From: Sporopachydermia quercuum
Lineage: Eukaryota > Ascomycota > Sporopachydermiomycetes > Sporopachydermiales > Sporopachydermiaceae
Assembly (NCBI GenBank): GCA_001599295.1
Contig: BCGN01000009.1
Span: 248,001-312,000, forward strand
Reading direction: 5' to 3'
DNA: 64,000 nucleotides
The notes below the pieces were generated by a model, which worked only from the letters and a program-made list of their open reading frames with translations, made no database searches and was not told where the DNA came from. This document shows positions 43,911-55,694 of the stretch, piece after piece (positions within the stretch are counted from its first letter, which is position 1; every line of letters starts with the position of its first letter). Made by a program: the position numbers and the translations under genes.

Positions 43911-45584
43911 CTAATGATCATGAGGATCCTCCTTCTGAGGTTCAGGATCAACTATGATCATTGTATCGATACGAAGAATAGCAATACAAGCTTCCAAAGC
44001 ACTTTTCAGAGATTTAATTTTACTAACAGTTGGTTCCAATACACCATGCTTCACAGAATCGGAGATTTTACCCTTAATCAAATCTAAACCGTAATTCTTA
44101 TACCCACGCTTCTTAATATCATCAGGTAAAGCCCCTTGACCAACAGCATGGTAAGACCTTAGCTTAGCAACCAAATCAGAGGAATCTTTAGCAGCATTCA
44201 CAGCCAAAGTCTTAGGGATAACTAATAGAGCATTGGCAAATTCAGCAATTGCTAATTGTTCTCTGGATCCAACAGTAGTAGCAAAGTTCTCCAAGTAAAT
44301 GTTTAAAGCTGTTTCCACAGCACCACCACCAGGAACAACATTTCCACTTTCTAGCGTTCTCTTCACTACACTTAATGAATCGTGCATAGATCTCTCCATT
44401 TCATCAAGACTGTAATCATTAGGACCTCGTAAAATGATAGAACTAGATGAATGAGCTTTAGTACCTTTCACCAAGATACATTCGTCATCAGAGTACTTGG
44501 TTTGGACGACTTCTTCAGCATTTCCTAAGTAAGAGGATTCAAATACTTCATCACCGTCGAGATTTGATAATGTAGATACCATTGTTGCACCAGTAGCTCT
44601 GGCAATGCGTCTTAAATCTTCCTTCTTACATCTACGAACAGCCATAGCCCCTGCTTCAACAAAAACTTTCAAACAGAGATCATCGATACCTTTGGTAGTC
44701 AAGATAACATTAGCACCAGCAGCTAGAATCTTATTAATTCTTTCTAGAACAATTCCGTACTCCCGTTTACGGATTTCTTCTAATTCATCAGGATTGTCAA
44801 TATTGATCTGAACACCCATAGGCATACGAGCTTTCTGTAGGTTCATGTCCAAAACAGCGATTTTGGCATTTACTATACGCGTTTTCATAGCTTGAGATGC
44901 AACTGTACAATTCAAAGCATAACCTTTCACTAGCACTGATTCAGTAGCAGATTTGCCATGAGCTTTCAAGATGTTCACAGCTTTCACAGGGTATTTCACA
45001 TCGCCCTTACCATTTGAAGTCTGAACGGCTAACATAGCATCAACTGCCATTTTAGAGAAAAATTCTGCGTCTGATCCAATAATCTTACTTGACATACTAG
45101 TCTTAGCAATATTGATAAGGGTTTCTTTACCTAATGATTCGACAGAATAGCTCATGGTATCGTTGATGAAACGAGCAGCTTCTCTCAAAGCCAATCTGTA
45201 ACCGGTGATAATAGTTGTAGGGTGGATTTTATTGGCAACTAGTTCATTTGCCCGTCGTAGTAATTCTGCTGCAATAATCACCACTGATGTTGTACCATCG
45301 CCAACCTCACGATCTTGTTGTTGAGCCAGTTCGACAAGAATCCTACCAGCTGGATGTTCAACATCAAGCATACTGAGAATTGTGGCTCCATCATTGGTAA
45401 CAGTTACATCTCCAATGTCATCAACAAGCATTTTGTCTAATCCTACTGGTCCCAATGATGATTTGACAACGTTAGCTACTGCTTGGGCTGCTAACACGTT
45501 CTGACGCCTAATATCATCACCAGCGATTTTTTCTCCACCAAGGAAGAGGGTATCAGATCTGTTGGTTCCGTAAACTTGAGCCAT
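43911..45584 (-). CDS. TCP1: T-complex protein 1 subunit alpha (CCT1/TCP1)
   Basis: 557 residues, full group II chaperonin. ATP-site motifs NDGATIL (near residue 65) and GDGTTSVV (near 95) are intact, as is the C-terminal GGGAVE. The apical and intermediate domains follow the CCT-alpha pattern ([50 protein letters not shown]). One of eight subunits of the cytosolic TRiC/CCT ring that folds actin and tubulin. The coding region contains no ambiguous base and no intron, and the start MAQVYG is in the conserved position. Confidence 0.98.
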   Translation of the reverse strand: MAQVYGTNRSDTLFLGGEKIAGDDIRRQNVLAAQAVANVVKSSLGPVGLDKMLVDDIGDVTVTNDGATILSMLDVEHPAGRILVELAQQQDREVGDGTTSVVIIAAELLRRANELVANKIHPTTIITGYRLALREAARFINDTMSYSVESLGKETLINIAKTSMSSKIIGSDAEFFSKMAVDAMLAVQTSNGKGDVKYPVKAVNILKAHGKSATESVLVKGYALNCTVASQAMKTRIVNAKIAVLDMNLQKARMPMGVQINIDNPDELEEIRKREYGIVLERINKILAAGANVILTTKGIDDLCLKVFVEAGAMAVRRCKKEDLRRIARATGATMVSTLSNLDGDEVFESSYLGNAEEVVQTKYSDDECILVKGTKAHSSSSIILRGPNDYSLDEMERSMHDSLSVVKRTLESGNVVPGGGAVETALNIYLENFATTVGSREQLAIAEFANALLVIPKTLAVNAAKDSSDLVAKLRSYHAVGQGALPDDIKKRGYKNYGLDLIKGKISDSVKHGVLEPTVSKIKSLKSALEACIAILRIDTMIIVDPEPQKEDPHDH

Positions 45585-46508
45585 TATGAACTATTTCTAT
45601 ATTTCTAATGGAGTTGTTCTGATAGGTTGTTTAGGATTAGAATATCTACTTAAATCAATTGCATTATAATTATTTTATCTCATGTTGATCTTTTGCTTGA
45701 CCTATTAATCAAGTATTGTATATCTATTTAATTTTCGTCATTGATGGTAAGTGAAAGTTGGCGTATTTTTGCGGTACTATAATTACGGTGCATGTAAGTT
45801 TCGTACTTTGGTGTGCAAAATTGAGTGTAGGCTGCTCTTTGGGAACTTTTAGATGTGAGATGAGGTAGAGATTTTAATGTCTGGTTCAGAATTGAAGGCG
45901 TTTCTAGGACAGATATATTAGGATGTTGTAAGCAAAGTCCTTCAGAAAGATGGGTATCTGTTTGCGAGGAACAGTGCTGGTGGGACGGGTTCATTAATTA
46001 AATCAGCCAGTCAGTTACTATAACGAGACCTCCTTGTATAGAAATTGGGTGCGCGTCTGTTAATTGACTTTTATAGCAACTTGAATTTATATGAAGTTTT
46101 TCTTGTATCTGCTACCATTAATGACTATAATAATGAAAGTTTTCATCAAATCTATCGGTGTATACTAGTGCTAATGTTCAACTATTCTATTCTTAGTCAC
46201 TACTTAGATGTTCACCAAAACCACGATTGTATTGACGTTGCTAACTAAAAATGATAAGTGAGTAGAATAATGAATGAAAGCCAAGAGTAATTGAATAATT
46301 GTAATCAAACAGGAATAGTTCAACAATGAGAAGAAAATAACCTGATTTGAGATAACCCGAGATGTTTATGTTTATATAAATAGATGTGATAGAAGATGAA
46401 AGATGATATGGAGTGATAGACTAGAATTAAGTAGAAAATATAATGAAATAAACATAATAAAAAAATAAAAGCTAAAGAAATATCAGAGATTAATAATTAT
46501 TATTAAAA
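45585..46508. other. Intergenic CCT1 5' to CDC42 3'
   Basis: AT-rich. An 88-codon minus-strand frame (45728-45994) lacks protein character. No gene. Confidence 0.45.
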
Positions 46509-47222
46509 TTACAACACCACACACTTCTTACTTCTCTTAATCACAGGAGGTTCTAAAGCGGCAACAATGGCCTCGTCAAACACTTCTTTCAAATTCTTTT
46601 GAGTCAACGCTGAACATTCAACGTATTTCACGGCTTTGAGTTCTTTTGCTAATTTAACGCCCATTTCTGGAGTTATTGGCTTTAGTCTTTGCTTAGCAAG
46701 ACTATTTATATGATCAGGATCCGAACGTAAATCTGTCTGTAAACCGACAATCAAACAGGGAACTTCAGGGCTATGATGATGAATTTCTGGGAACCATTTT
46801 TCTCGAACGTTTTCAAATGATGATGGTGCAACTACTGAGAAACAAACTAAGAAAACATCAGTTTGAGGATATGATAATGGACGTAATCTGTCGTAATCTT
46901 CTTGTCCAGCGGTATCAAAAAGTCCTAATGTGTAAGGTTCATCAGAGACCATAACAGTCACAGCATAGTTGTCGAAAACAGTAGGGACATAGTCACTAGG
47001 AAATCGATTGGTAGTATAAGACATCAACATGCAGGTCTATATTTGATGTTAGTTAAACTGTTACAGAAGAAATAATGGCGAATTTCATACCATAAGACAG
47101 TTGCATATTCATATTCTCATATCGCAATCGTATCTTCAGATTCAACATACCTTTCCAACCGCACCATCACCAACAACAACACACTTCAAGTGTTTGTTAG
47201 GTTGATTCAATTTGCTGGCCAT
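46509..47222 (-). CDS. CDC42: Rho-family GTPase, Cdc42 type (2 exons)
   Basis: Exon 1 47222-47151 and exon 2 47036-46509 (intron 114 bases, GTATGT...ACTAAC...TAG, phase 0) give 199 residues. The P-loop GDGAVGKTC is cut by the intron after GK. Switch [11 protein letters not shown] and switch [15 protein letters not shown] are intact, SALT is the G5 motif, and the tail KRSKKCVVL is a CAAX box predicted to be geranylgeranylated. Cdc42 controls polarity at the plasma membrane. Odd points: an N-terminal extension ([11 protein letters not shown]) before LKCVVVGDG, where Cdc42 usually starts MQT, and the G4 motif reads LQTD instead of TQID. A putative acceptor (TTGCAG) just upstream leaves a further 5' exon possible. 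It may be the essential Cdc42 or a diverged paralogue. Confidence 0.9.
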
Positions 47223-49107
47223 ATCGTAAATTGTACTCTTTTGCTCTTCTGTAACCTGCAATATTTATAAGGCCTCTTCTTTGGATTTCAAACGTGGCTT
47301 CTAGATGGTATCTTCAGTTTGGTTCTAGTAAAAAATATATAAACAGTAATCAGCCCAACACTGCTTTATCAGCAACTACCGCAACTAGTAAATCACTTCA
47401 ATCAACAAGGTTCAGTGGAGTACCGATTTTCTCTGGAATTTATTGTGTAGCGTTGTTTATCGGTTACACTAGTAATTGATATCTTTCAACGGTATTTATG
47501 ACCTCTTTGATGCAATTCCTTTATGTCTGCTGCAATAATTAAATCCTTTCAATGCAAATCGCGTATGGCTTTCATTCTATTATCCCTAACAAAACATATA
47601 TTCCTGTTCGCTTTTATCCAAGATATGGCAAAACAATATTATGTCTCTTATAGTAATGATGCGTTGATTTAGCATACAATTATTAATTCTCACTCTGCAA
47701 TTGCTACGTTGTTTTATGCCCTGTCTGTCCAGAAGGAATTTTGATGTTGCATTGTAAAACAATTTGTTTTTGTGGAGTTGCGTGTCAGGGGCCTCTTCAT
47801 GCAAGAGATACATGAAAGGGTCTATCAACGAGTGATCTGATATTGCAAAGAATATTAGGAATTGGTTACCATGAGGGAGATAAAATACTTGGAATAAGAT
47901 AAAATACGATAGATACTCATTAAAAGATATTCCTAATTCAATTAATACATAGTCTAACGTCTAACGTGTGTTTATATGGGTTTTGAAAGAGAATTCAAAT
48001 ACAAGTGATGTCTTGGTAGAACAGAAGAAGAGTCTCAAAGGATCTAAAAGTTATGAGATGCCTTGAAACTTTAAATGTTCCTTCACATGAGAGGCCTGTA
48101 GAGAAAGATACAAGGTAAATAATTATGGGTTCCTGCAGTTGAACATATTTAAATTTATGTTTGTGGTAATCAGACATAATTTGCTGATTCAATCCAGAAA
48201 TTTTGAGCTAATAAAAGTAAAGATCAGGAATCATGGACAGATGAAAACTAAGTCAGAGAGCGAAAATGATACTGTACAAGAGGTGAACGGGTGTTACTTT
48301 AATAAGAAATGCCTCTATTGAAGTAGGTCTCCTTCGTTACTTTTCAAGAATGAGAAGAGATGCAATGTGCCATATTTGACACCTTGCTTGACATAACATA
48401 GAAAGGTTTTAATGTGCCACATAAATAATAAACGCATTAATATAACTACGATATTTTCCTCTAATTTCTTATTTTTTAGAATTCTTAGTAATTGAGAATA
48501 GATCAGTTGTTACGGCGAGGACAGTCAAGTTTCATCTTTCATTTTAGAGAAAGTTGGTTGCATACGACTTATAAAATCGAGAATAGACCTATGTAAAGGG
48601 TAAACTTAAAGTGGATAACAAGATTAAGTTCAAACTATCGATTTCAAAGAGAAAAGTAATTTGATATGAAAAGTGAATTATATTTGATATAATTTTAGAT
48701 GTTTGCAGAATGGACTTCTAAGACATCAATAGTATTCCTTTGGACCACCTGTTATTATTAAACATACCAGTATTGATTAGCTATTGATTAGCTATTGATA
48801 CCAAAACGCGTAAAGTTTCAAATTTAACTTCTAACTTTGATGTTAGGAAGTTTCCGATTCCGTAGATTCTTGTCTTCTGCTCAACTTTCAGGACCTATGA
48901 CTCCAATAATCCAATAATGATATTGAAATGTATTGGCTTGGAAACAAAATAAACCAAAATGTTTCTGATATAGTTGTAAAACATTAATTAAAGCTCTTTC
49001 ACTCAATGATTGGAAGGAGTTGATTAGATTCGCTTAAAAATCTACACCGTCCATAGTAATTTTACTTACAGTCTCAAAGTAGTGTTAATTTCAAATTTTC
49101 ACTATCA
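47223..49107. other. Intergenic CDC42 5' to tRNA-Ser
   Basis: About 1.9 kb. Contains a small tandem repeat at 48771-48800 and several frames of 60-80 codons without protein character. No structural RNA recognised. Confidence 0.45.
48771..48800. repeat. 11-bp tandem repeat, 2.7 copies
   Basis: TATTGATTAGC repeated at 48771-48781 and 48782-48792, with a partial third copy to 48800. Confidence 0.75.
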
Positions 49108-49205
49108 GACAGGCTGTCCGAGTGGTTAAGGAGTTTGACTTGAATACTTAAAATCATGTTATCAAATGCGGTTCCCGCGCGTAGGTTCGAATCCTGCGTC
49201 TGTCG
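49108..49205 (+). tRNA. tRNA-Ser(UGA) with 16-base intron
   Basis: Acceptor arms GACAGGC and GTCTGTC pair (one G-T), discriminator G as in serine tRNAs; T-loop GGTTCGAATCC; long variable arm. The anticodon stem TTTGA/TCAAA encloses a loop with TGA at 49141-49143. The intron is 49145-49160, after position 37, and includes TCA, complementary to the anticodon, as expected for the anticodon-intron pair used by the splicing endonuclease. The bases CCA happen to follow the discriminator in the DNA. Leu is excluded by the discriminator and anticodon. Confidence 0.95.
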
Positions 49206-49212
49206 CCATTTA

Positions 49213-49226
49213 TTTTTCTTTTTTTT
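49213..49226 (+). terminator. Pol III T-tract terminator of tRNA-Ser
   Basis: T5 then C then T8, starting 8 bases after the tRNA 3' end. Confidence 0.8.
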
Positions 49227-49789
49227 CTAGTTTTCTTTTTAAATTTCTAATTTCTCATTTTTTTCTTTCTTTCTTTTATAACTTTCATTATTTCTTTAGC
49301 AGTATTTGCGGACTATTTCATAATACTCCTAGAATATTTTCATCAATTAATTCTCATTGCTCTTGAAACTTTTGCGAGGATATTTCCAAATTCAATTCAC
49401 AAAACTAGGTTAGGTATGAACTCCCATTAAGTTAAAAACCTACCGTATCATTCACAAGAAGTGAGGACAAAAAAAAATCTCTAAAGCAAAATTGTATGGC
49501 TGAAAATGAGCAACTCTATTCGCATGGCCATCTGAGTAATATCAGACTGGAAACAAATATATAACATTACCAGCTTTAAGCTATATAAACCAATAGTTTT
49601 CTTATCTTTACTATTCACGATTTGAAACCAAATTATAGGTGGTACACTGATAGAGAATATAGTATAGTTAGTGCTTTTCATTGGAAGTTGAAACCGACGG
49701 TTCAATATACTACTCTACATTCATTCACAAACGATTCAAGGAACAATTACTACATTTCTTGAATTGCATTATAATCAACTACTTGCTTT
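49227..49789. other. Intergenic tRNA-Ser to HTS1
   Basis: T-rich then mixed; holds the HTS1 promoter. Frames here are low-complexity. No gene seen. Confidence 0.5.
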
Positions 49790-51532
49790 ATGTTCCAGCA
49801 ACTGAGAAATTTGGGAACGGTAAGAGTAAAGATAATTGGATTGAAATATTGTAAATTTTCAAGTGTCCTGTTAGGAAATCAATCACATTTCAGAGTCACT
49901 AGTCAATATCGTAGAATGGCCAGCACTGAATCAACAGAACCGGTGGAAGGAGCTCCAGTAGCTTCAGTTGAAAAGAAAGCAGCTCCTGAACATTCCAACA
50001 AAAAGTCTAAGAAAGAGGCAGTTCAGTTCATCTTAAAGACACCAAAAGGCACCAAAGATTGGGCTGATAAAGATATGGTGATTCGTGAAGCTATTTTCTC
50101 TACACTATCATCAGTTTTCAAATCTCACGGAGGTGTTACTATTGATACTCCTGTTTTTGAGCTCAGAGAAATTCTCTCCGGCAAATATGGTGAAGATTCC
50201 AAGTTGATTTATAACTTAGAAGATCAAGGTGGTGAAATTACATCTTTAAGATACGATCTAACAGTGCCTTTTGCAAGATATGTTGCTATGAACAACATTC
50301 AAGCTATCAAAAGATACCATATTGCCAAGGTCTATCGCCGTGATCAACCAGCAATGACAAAAGGCAGAATGAGAGAATTTTACCAATGCGATTTTGATAT
50401 GGCAGGCGTTTATGATCGTATGGTTCCCGATGCCGAGATTTTGTCTATTCTTGTCGAAGGATTGACTAAGTTAGGTATTAGTGATTTTAAAGTGAAGATA
50501 AACAACAGAAAGATTCTAGATGGTATCTTTAGAGTATGNGGTGTTAAGGATGAAGACGTTAGAAGAGTTAGTTCTGCCGTTGATAAGCTCGATAAATTGC
50601 CGTGGGAAGCTGTTAAGAAAGAGATGACAGTCGAAAAGAATCAGCCGGAAGAAGTCGCTGATCGTATTGGTACTTACGTTCAACATTCTGGTACTTTAAA
50701 TGAAGTTATTGACATTCTTTCCTCTGATGAAGCTTTTATGGCTGATCCTGCTGCTGCTGATGGTGTAGAAGATATGAAAACCTTATGTGGTTACACTGAT
50801 GCTTTTGGTGTATCTGAATATTTATCATTTGACCTTTCATTAGCAAGAGGTTTAGACTATTACACTGGTTTGATCTATGAAGCCGTTACTTCTGCTTCTG
50901 CTCCTCCCCCTGATGCTGCTGATAAGAAGAAGACAGCTTCTAAGGAAGATGAGGATGCATCTGAATACGTCGGTGTCGGTTCTATTGCTGCTGGTGGTCG
51001 TTATGATGGTTTAGTTGGCATGTTCTTGGGCCCTGGCAAGAAAGGTAAGCCTGCTCCTTCTATTCCCTGTGTTGGTGTCTCATTCGGTGTTGAAAGACTC
51101 TTTTCCATTATCAGATCCCGTCCTGGCTTGCTAGATAAAGTAAGACCCACTGCCACTCAAGTGTTTGTTATGGCTTTTGGTGGTGGTAAGGAATGGGATG
51201 GTTTTATGAAGGAAAGAATGAACGTTGTAAAACTTTTATGGAAGGCTGGAATCGAAGCTGAATTCCTGTATAAAACAAAGGCTAACCCAAGAAAACAATT
51301 CGAAGCTGCTGAGAAGGCTGGTTGTCCGTTAGCTGTTATCTTAGGCCAAGAAGAATTTGGTAATGGAAAAGTAAGAGTGAAGAAGCTTGGTCTGGAAGAA
51401 GAGAGTAATGATGGTGATGAGATTAGTTTGGACGATCTTGTGCCTTATGTTAAGAAGCTGCTGAATGAGGTTCATGCTGAGTCTGCTGATGAGGAAGTCT
51501 CTGAAGTTGCAAAGCTTCTCCAGGGCTTATAG
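49790..51532 (+). CDS. HTS1: Histidyl-tRNA synthetase, cytosolic and mitochondrial
   Basis: 580 residues from the first ATG. Residues 1-42 contain no acidic residue and many Arg/Lys ([16 protein letters not shown]), a mitochondrial presequence. A second in-frame ATG at 49916 (residue 43) starts MASTESTEP, matching a cytosolic form. The class II core follows: motif 2 around [25 protein letters not shown], the His-specific [10 protein letters not shown], and motif 3 GVSFGVERL, then the anticodon-binding domain. It charges tRNA-His in both compartments. The first ATG has T at -3 (weak), the second A at -3 and G at +4 (strong). An Ala/Pro/Asp/Lys-rich insert ([20 protein letters not shown]) interrupts the core. 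One ambiguous codon at 50539. Confidence 0.97.
   Translation: MFQQLRNLGTVRVKIIGLKYCKFSSVLLGNQSHFRVTSQYRRMASTESTEPVEGAPVASVEKKAAPEHSNKKSKKEAVQFILKTPKGTKDWADKDMVIREAIFSTLSSVFKSHGGVTIDTPVFELREILSGKYGEDSKLIYNLEDQGGEITSLRYDLTVPFARYVAMNNIQAIKRYHIAKVYRRDQPAMTKGRMREFYQCDFDMAGVYDRMVPDAEILSILVEGLTKLGISDFKVKINNRKILDGIFRVXGVKDEDVRRVSSAVDKLDKLPWEAVKKEMTVEKNQPEEVADRIGTYVQHSGTLNEVIDILSSDEAFMADPAAADGVEDMKTLCGYTDAFGVSEYLSFDLSLARGLDYYTGLIYEAVTSASAPPPDAADKKKTASKEDEDASEYVGVGSIAAGGRYDGLVGMFLGPGKKGKPAPSIPCVGVSFGVERLFSIIRSRPGLLDKVRPTATQVFVMAFGGGKEWDGFMKERMNVVKLLWKAGIEAEFLYKTKANPRKQFEAAEKAGCPLAVILGQEEFGNGKVRVKKLGLEEESNDGDEISLDDLVPYVKKLLNEVHAESADEEVSEVAKLLQGL
49916..49918 (+). promoter_or_regulatory. HTS1: Second HTS1 start codon (cytosolic form)
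   Basis: In-frame ATG in a strong context (A at -3, G at +4), 126 bases after a weak-context ATG; removes the mitochondrial presequence. Confidence 0.75.
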
Positions 51533-52770
51533 ATGTCAATTTAGAGTGATAAGAAGAGTATAGATGATAAGATACTATGGGTAACTTATGATTATATTAT
51601 AATATGAAGCTTCATATGATCGAATACCTAGCCAGAAAAATAGAATGATCTATACGATAGTGTAGTGTGTTATGTAATTCTATATGAGAACTAATATTAT
51701 TTTTATAATGAATACTATAGGTAGTAGTATATTTGCTCCTTCTATGAAAACTCGTCATTACTAGTAATTGATGTATCCAGCAATGATTTGACGAGAGACG
51801 TCGATAATAGTTTCGCACTCTAAGCAGAAGTCAGGTTTGCTCTTATAGTAGAATGCTGCTTTGAATAAATGTACATGATCTAAGGTATTCGTCTACGAAT
51901 AGTGCTATTTCTAACATTAAATGCTACAATGTCAGAGATTGGCTTTTACAATATTGGAAAGTGAGTCAAGTGAGATGTAGATATGTTCAAATATGAGAAA
52001 TATATTGTCAAATTGAGATAGTAAGGTTGGAAAAAATCAGTTAAATAGCAGACGAGACAGGAAACAGGAGTCCGGGTTTCAGTTTGAGTGCCAGCGCTTA
52101 GCTACCAGCTGCAGTTCTCTTACAATTCCATCAAATACCTTGAACTACCTTGAACGTGACACGACGACGAATTCCCTGTTCATTATTAGTTTACTACTAT
52201 ATTCAAATATACAACGCGCAGAACAGAAATAAAGCAAGCACCAACAATGGCTAACAATCAGGTAGATATGGTTGGTGGAGCCATGGTGTATATTATATGC
52301 CTAGCAGAAGTAGCAACATTGAAGGCAGTTGTGGAAACAGGTAATGATGGAAACTGCACATGAGGTCTATTACTTCTCTTTGACTCCAAACACCACGTGA
52401 TAGAATAAACCAAGAACTGGCATTTCCCCTATTGAATTAAAAACTAAAGGAAATAATTTCTAAATAGTTTGAAGCATTGTCATTTCACGATGGTTTATTA
52501 GCTATTATTAGCTATTCTTTCAGTAAAGCAATGATCAAAAAGATGAACAGGCAACTGGGTGCTTTTGTGCGGCTTCATAGTTGTTTTTGTATGGGTATTA
52601 ATAAAAACAACAGGTGTAACTAAAAGTGACGATTGAACAACTGCAGCTACAACAAGCATGTAACATAACAGTAATAAAAATATTAGATATTCTGCTACTA
52701 CTGACACTATGTTACTCCTATAATACACCAATTAAACAAACATAATACTTCTAACTCGCTATGCTTCTCT
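51533..52770. other. Convergent intergenic region HTS1/ARP4
   Basis: About 1.2 kb. A short frame from the ATG at 52247 (MANNQVDMVGGAM, one hydrophobic stretch) is discussed under rejected items. Otherwise AT-rich with no recognised gene. Confidence 0.45.
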
Positions 52771-54197
52771 TCATGACTTAGAATCAAACTTCTCTTCTAG
52801 TACATCAGCACCGAATTCAAGCCATTCTTTCTTAGAAATACGAGACTTTTTAAAATCACTCACACTCGAAAGAATACTTGCTCCAGTCCAAACTGCATGT
52901 TTCCTTTCTGTTGGTCGCGCTGCATATATCACTCTAGGTCTGTAATTAGGTAACAACCGCAATAAATCTCCTTGGAGTCTTTCAGTGAAGCCGGAGAGTA
53001 AAGAAGTCCCACCCGTTACTACTACATTTGAAAGTAAAGCAGCAAATACTTCCGGAGTACCATTTGTCTGACGGAGAGTTTCTGCTATTAAATCAGTAAT
53101 TCCCTTTGCATTTTGTGGAACCAGTGGCTCATTATTTCTATTAGAGGATGAAAGATTATATCCTTGAGGTGGTTTCTGTAAAGGAAATCCTGCTGGGTTG
53201 AATAGCGGCTCAATTGAAGAAAGTCTCTCGGGACCAAACATGATGGAGCTTCCATCTGGGAACTCAAATTGTCTTCCGAGCCGAGATAGTGGTGACACAG
53301 AAGCAAACGGAGTCTCCGACACTTGAGACACACATTCTTTAAACTCATCTAACACATAAGAGGTTTGATACATATGGAAAGAAGGAGTGATCACGCCGTC
53401 GGGGAAAGAACGTAAAACAGGATTTGGGGGTTGTCCTTGGTTGAAGTCTGCTATTGCTCTTTTCTCCACTTGATATCTTGGAACAATGGAGACATTACGA
53501 GATTCTAGCATTTTCAATACATGGAAAGAAGCGAAATCTCCTGCGTAACGAGAATGCAGTCCGTTGTTGTAAAGGTTGCCCTCCACGACGGGAGTTACCG
53601 AGGCAACAGAACTTCCGAGATCGACTACTAAACTTGTGGTTTTCTCAAGAGCAATAGACGAGCAAATGGGGCTCTTCACAATGGCAAACGCGGGACAGTT
53701 ATAGTATTCAAATGCAATCTCAGCAGCTTTCTTCCGATTTTCGCTGCTATTCCAAACCTGTTCGGTAATTACCAGAGGAAATTCCGAAGCCTCTACCCGC
53801 AGTTGTTCCGAGATGGCGTAATCCCAAATCTTTGTCATCAGATCCCAATCTCGAACAATTCCGTCTGCGCCAAAGGGAGTCAAAATTTCCTTTCCAGGGA
53901 CAATTTCGTCTAAATTCTCATCTCCAGCTACAATCTCATCACCAGCTTTCCCGATCTTCGTAGGTATCACATGCTTGGGCAAATCATCTCCGGAATAGCC
54001 AATCCGCGTACTGTACGATCCGCTATCAATTACAATTGATATTATATCCTCTGAAAGAGCATCAGTTAGTAAGTAGTTTGCAAACGGATGCTGGAATAAC
54101 AAAAGCAAAATATTTTGACGCAATATCGATATCTCAGATAAAAACTCGGTATTCAATACGTACCTTCCGAGGTAGATGCTGGTGGTAGAGATGGCAT
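52771..54197 (-). CDS. ARP4: Actin-related protein Arp4 (2 exons)
   Basis: Exon 1 54197-54164 (11 codons plus one base, MPSLPPASTSE) and exon 2 54050-52771 join across an intron of 113 bases (GTACGT, TACTAAC, TTCAG) to give 437 residues. Without splicing, the frame reads through the intron from a further upstream start, which puts non-conserved sequence before the actin fold. Actin-fold landmarks: phosphate 1 IDSGSYSTRIGYSGDD, phosphate 2 VVDLGSSVASVTPV, adenosine VVTGGTSLLSGF, and the WTGASI end. VWNSSENRKKAAEIAFEYYNCPAF favours Arp4/BAF53 over actin. Arp4 is shared by NuA4, SWR1 and INO80 in the nucleus. EAF6, another NuA4 subunit, is its divergent neighbour. The 5' part has the TCCG/CGGA-rich composition. 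Confidence 0.9.
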
Positions 54198-55085
54198 ATC
54201 TTGTACTGTAAGGACTGATGGACAAAGTGTAAGCTGTGTGNCTGGCAAGTCAGTAGAATTAGACGGAACGATTTAGTTGGAACAGGAAAGTAATTTGGAT
54301 AGTTTTTCAATTAAGTAAATTTGTTCCGAGATTATTACTCTTCGTTCTTTGGTCCTTCAGCTCGGCGCCGGAATGAGTTGAATTATGAAGGAATACCAAA
54401 ATGAATCGGCGCGTTCCGAGTAGATTTTCAATGTTTGTGCTTTTCGTTTTGGGTTTTAAGGGTCGGGAAAGGGGGTAGTTCAGGAGATAGAAGAAAGTTG
54501 AACCTTATAAGGGTCTAGACTAATGGGGGGGGAGGTCTGGAGGGAGAAAAGAGTAAGTACTGGAAGAGAAAAGAATTGATAGTCCACTTTAGGGTTTTGA
54601 AAAATTATTTAATTAGAAAGACCAAGATTTCTTTAATATTAATTGGTAGGCCAAAAAAATCTGGCATCTCCGTTTAACTATAGCCCCAGGTTTGGTTACA
54701 TAGTGTTCTAGCCTGCCAAAATGGAAGGAGGCCCTCATTCCTCATTAACTAAATAAAGTAAAACACCCAAACAGCTTAACTTCTCTTCCAATCAAGACCC
54801 TCTTACCTAACAAGACCCTATGTCATATTTACTCTAATCATTGTTTCCTTCTCTTCGGCATTCCTTCGGCACACTCTCGGCTTTTCCTTCCGGTGCTCCG
54901 TTTTCTGTCGGCCATTCCGACAGTCTCCTATCACTACACTTCGGTTCAAACACTACATTTATCCACCATCATATTTATGTTGACATAAATCGTATCTGAA
55001 TCATTTTAAACCCATTGCATGTCCTTCTGCGATCTCACATCTCACGTCCGACATCCGCAATCCTCTTCCGATACCATCCATCATC
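54198..55085. promoter_or_regulatory. Divergent ARP4/EAF6 promoter region
   Basis: 888 bases between two NuA4 genes read outward. No frame or RNA gene. In 54841-54960 there are three TCCG and five TCGG occurrences in 120 non-coding bases, so the composition seen in the flanking genes continues here. A G7 run lies near 54525-54531. Confidence 0.6.
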
Positions 55086-55694
55086 ATGGCTCCCTCACTG
55101 AAACTGAACAAGTCGTTGGACCTTTCGATCCTGCCAGATAACGAAAAGTTCAAGGAGTACGAGAAACTAAAACAGGAATTGAGAAGCTTACTACTGAAAA
55201 AAAAGAGCTTAGATCGCAAGCTGGCTGGCATAGAAGAAGAAATATATACTCGGGAAACAACATATTTAGAGGATATACCTAACGGCAATATAGTGAAAGG
55301 CTATGATAACTATATAAAAGGGGCAATTTCTTTGGGACAGGGAAACTATATTCGGAGGAAAGTTCCTATTCAAGACGAGGATCGGATTTTTTCCCTGAGT
55401 AGTGCAACATATATTAAACATATGCAGAAGTTGCGGGCGAAAGCGGAAGAAGAAGAGAATGAAGGTTCGGCTACTCCCGGAGTTGGAACACCGGGACCCT
55501 CGGTAAGTGGAACTGGAACTGTAACTAATGGTGGACATTCTGCTAACGGAAATGCTGGTGGTGGATCCGGAACACCTCATAGTTCCTTTTCGGGACCAGG
55601 GTCTAATAGAAAATGGAGGAAGCGACGAAAGGCGGAAGATTCTGAGGAGCCCGAAGAGGAAGAAAAACCTACAAAAAGGGTAAAAGGAAGGTAG
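55086..55694 (+). CDS. EAF6: NuA4 histone acetyltransferase subunit Eaf6
   Basis: 202 residues. The N-terminal coiled coil (about 20-60, EYEKLKQELRSLLLKKKSLDRKLAGIEEEIY) is followed by the family signature TTYLEDIPNGNIVKGYDNYIKG and DRIFSLSSATY, conserved between Eaf6 and human MEAF6. The rest is a Gly/Ser/Pro-rich linker and a basic-acidic-basic tail (RKWRKRRKAED, then an acidic run, then KRVKGR) that looks like a nuclear localisation signal; S. cerevisiae Eaf6 lacks so long a tail. It sits in NuA4 and NuA3 acetyltransferase complexes. The ATG at 55086 begins in good context. Confidence 0.92.
   Translation: MAPSLKLNKSLDLSILPDNEKFKEYEKLKQELRSLLLKKKSLDRKLAGIEEEIYTRETTYLEDIPNGNIVKGYDNYIKGAISLGQGNYIRRKVPIQDEDRIFSLSSATYIKHMQKLRAKAEEEENEGSATPGVGTPGPSVSGTGTVTNGGHSANGNAGGGSGTPHSSFSGPGSNRKWRKRRKAEDSEEPEEEEKPTKRVKGR

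Noticed and set aside
52247-52350. Short frame MANNQVDMVGGAM... with one hydrophobic stretch and a GTAATG donor-like end
   Set aside because: No acceptor downstream gave a sensible continuation, the unspliced frame ends after 38 codons, and no family is recognised.
52771-54225. Unspliced 484-codon version of ARP4
   Set aside because: Its N-terminal 65 residues translate an intron with GTACGT, TACTAAC and CAG; splicing gives a normal actin-fold start at 54197.
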